Positions 63,201 through 64,000 of a stretch of DNA of 64,000 nucleotides are shown here, one piece after another. The notes beneath the pieces were generated by a model. The model had not been told where the DNA came from. It was given only the letters and a program-made list of their open reading frames with translations, and ran no database searches. This stretch comes from Nostoc sp. ATCC 53789 (GTDB taxonomy: Bacteria; Cyanobacteriota; Cyanobacteriia; Cyanobacteriales; Nostocaceae), in the NCBI RefSeq assembly GCF_009873495.1, contig NZ_CP046703.1:3762501-3826500 (forward strand), in the 5' to 3' direction. Position numbers and translations under genes: made by a program. Positions within the stretch are counted from its first letter, which is position 1; each line of letters begins with the position of its first letter.

Positions 63201-63839
63201 ATAGCTGGAAGATATAGATAAAACTTCTGGTTTATCTTCCCATTGATAAATTTGACTCCAAACGGGTTTGCCTGCCTTGACTGCATCTGTATACCACGCT
63301 TCTGTCCGAGGATCGTAATCTTTAACTTGCTGAAGCTGGCGACGATTTCCCTTCAAGTCTGAATCATAAATATAAAGTTTCCCAATACCATGCTTTTGAC
63401 TAACTTCATTAATCAACAGCTTGCCATTATCTAAACGTTCAATACCGATAAATTCCCCTTTGGGGTTGGCAAAGCTGTTGTAGCCAACATTGAAAACCTG
63501 CATTTGTTTCCAAAAGTAATTTCCGGCAGTTTTAAAGTCAGAAAGGTTGAGCATACCTAGTTCAACCGCATCTAAGTTAATTTGATTTATTTGCTTCGGA
63601 GTTGTTAAATAGTTATTAAGATGCTGTTCAATGCGATCGCAGATTTCATTTTCTAATTGGCTAGCAAGCTCTCTTACCGCTTTTTGTCCGTTTTGATACG
63701 AAAGATAGCCCACAAGCCCCACCGCCCCGCAAATTTGCAATATAAAGGGGACAATCAGAACATACTTTAGGGGCATCCTGGCGTAAACTTTGCCAACTAA
63801 GCAATTAAGAGATTTGACGGACTGAAGTTTGGATAACAT
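60267..63839 (-). CDS. dCache-HAMP-PAS hybrid histidine kinase
   Basis: A 1190-residue membrane kinase. TM1 (~26-46), periplasmic dCache-type sensor (~50-345), TM2 (~354-378), HAMP (~378-430), PAS (~450-570), coiled coil, HisKA (FLANMSHELRTPLNAILG, His646), HATPase (~750-865; QQGTGLGLAIS), receiver (~893-1096, phospho-Asp942, Lys1080) and a short helical C-terminus. The receiver has ~88 extra residues (963-1050, bases 60690-60953) between helix 3 and strand 4. Dcache suggests an external small-molecule ligand. Coupled to the GGDEF-EAL gene. Confidence 0.92.
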   Translation of the reverse strand: MLSKLQSVKSLNCLVGKVYARMPLKYVLIVPFILQICGAVGLVGYLSYQNGQKAVRELASQLENEICDRIEQHLNNYLTTPKQINQINLDAVELGMLNLSDFKTAGNYFWKQMQVFNVGYNSFANPKGEFIGIERLDNGKLLINEVSQKHGIGKLYIYDSDLKGNRRQLQQVKDYDPRTEAWYTDAVKAGKPVWSQIYQWEDKPEVLSISSSYPVYDKTRKLVGVISVDLILSQISNFLTKLNTDQSGKAFILERSGLIVASSTEPPYSIINGQIKRRTALESRNSLIRLTTQSLIKRFGSLGFVVGKQQLTFSADGMRYFVQVKSWKDELGLDWLIVAVIPEGEFMKQINENTRITVLLCIVAFLVATRIGILTARWVIKPILQLNTSAKKIAQGEWEQTPEIQRSDELGELAKSFETMAKQLQASFSVLEAKNAQMQVLNEALSESQSRLTQFLEAMPVGVFIIDAEGEPYYTNHIGQQILGQGAIAEVSSEQLSEVYQAYLAGTDQLYPSDRLPILRALLGESTRIDDMEVRHFDKIIPIEVLGKPIYDESGNLAFAMATFFDITQRKQAENLLAEYNRTLEAQVKKRTEEFQQVIEQLQTTQEELIQSQKIAAQEQQAAVREAARSAAANLAKSEFLANMSHELRTPLNAILGFTQVMSRDYSLSSEHQENLAIINRAGEHLLNLINDILEMSKIEAGRITLNRSSFDLIHLLNNLEEMLYLRAASKGLQIVFEYAHDIPQYIETDENKLFQVLLNLLGNAIKFTDIGRVTLRLRWEQGEENLSYNPRLLFEVQDTGCGINPQEIGLLFEAFEQTEIGRKSQQGTGLGLAISRKYVQLMGGDITVSSTPGIGSTFAFDIQIALACPREMPINQIKSQILSLAPTEKAYRILVVDDAKESRLLLVKILTSLGFEVREATDGVEAVSNWESWQPNLIFMDMRMPIMDGYEATRIIKGKQVGYGTANRLRRFPKFKQLTSSGSQYLNGGLTDSDDCEVLKTIYKASPTPEIAGVVEHNHDASGAAILRSPKALAPCFDFLETGQGCLNKHTIVIALTASAFEEERQKILSIGCDDFIRKPFTQEVLLEKLSQHLGVKYTNQVENPNTAVAEQATQIFVSFAELLSHLSQMSPEWLQKIHYAAASCSDELILELVKQIPSDNVQVSQVLRDLANNYQFEKIMELTRTNVE

Positions 63840-64000
63840 TGTTGTTTAATTTTTCCCCAGCATATATTTGGGGCATTTTTGCTATGCCAGCTACATTTAA
63901 TACCAAAAAAATTACGGTATGTCATCACTTTGATCATGACATCTCTGAGAAAATTGAGTATAAAAAAAGCATTAAAAATTTTGTTTGGATACTTGTCTGA
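63840..64000. other. Upstream region at window edge
   Basis: AT-rich DNA upstream of the hybrid kinase; probably its promoter. A 38-codon open frame (63883-64000) has no ribosome site and is not called. Confidence 0.4.

Noticed and set aside
63883..64000. 38-codon open frame ending at the window edge
   Set aside because: No ribosome site, no family pattern, low-information composition.

Overview
The window is chromosomal DNA from a filamentous, Nostoc-like cyanobacterium. The evidence is the very high density of the HIP1 octamer GCGATCGC in both coding and spacer DNA, typical cyanobacterial genes (ldpA, bciB, a Ycf45-type R3H ATPase, GH100 neutral invertase, AarF kinases, a probable PSII-associated small membrane protein), and the C-rich or G-rich short tandem repeats common in Nostocales spacers. 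No rRNA, tRNA or CRISPR array was seen.

Layout. 0-13 kb is mostly housekeeping: a zinc-ribbon membrane protein cut by the window edge, a PAP2 phosphatase, an SPFH/prohibitin protein, a folK-Nudix-ADP-ribosylglycohydrolase operon, a class A penicillin-binding protein, a TerB protein, rsmB and an invertase. 13.7-16 kb is a scrap region: a frameshifted WD40/J-domain remnant, a hicBA pair, a broken copy of the 5' end of bciB, a foldback repeat and a dead HAD hydrolase. 16-26 kb is accessory: methyltransferases, an orphan sulfonate-type binding protein, an intact IS630 element placed just before a secreted 5'-nucleotidase, a double-glycine leader peptide, a DUF6883/DUF4926 pair, a Gly/Ala-rich membrane protein, and an orphan UPF0175 antitoxin whose toxin is reduced to 23 codons. 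25.8-29.2 kb is a drug-efflux operon (ABC ATPase, ABC permease, MarR, MFS). 29-49 kb mixes recN, aarF, a heterodimeric ABC exporter with one degenerate ATP site, an EgtD-like methyltransferase, a second hicAB pair, bciB, a third ABC exporter, the R3H ATPase and ldpA.

50-64 kb is a signalling block. Two plus-strand genes (REC-GAF-7xPAS-HisKA_2 kinase, then REC-PAS-kinase) converge on three minus-strand genes (dCache-HAMP-PAS-kinase-REC, REC-GGDEF-EAL, REC-kinase). The GAF of the first kinase carries both a DTCF motif and a Cys-His motif, the signature of a DXCF-type, two-cysteine cyanobacteriochrome, so this cluster probably couples light sensing to phosphorelay and may feed c-di-GMP signalling.

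A theme across the window is repeat DNA inside genes. Low-complexity or repeat-like DNA of the kind normally found between genes interrupts rsmB, ldpA, a four-helix-bundle gene and two histidine kinases, each time in frame, usually at a domain boundary or loop. All functional statements are from sequence reading and family knowledge; nothing was searched or computed.
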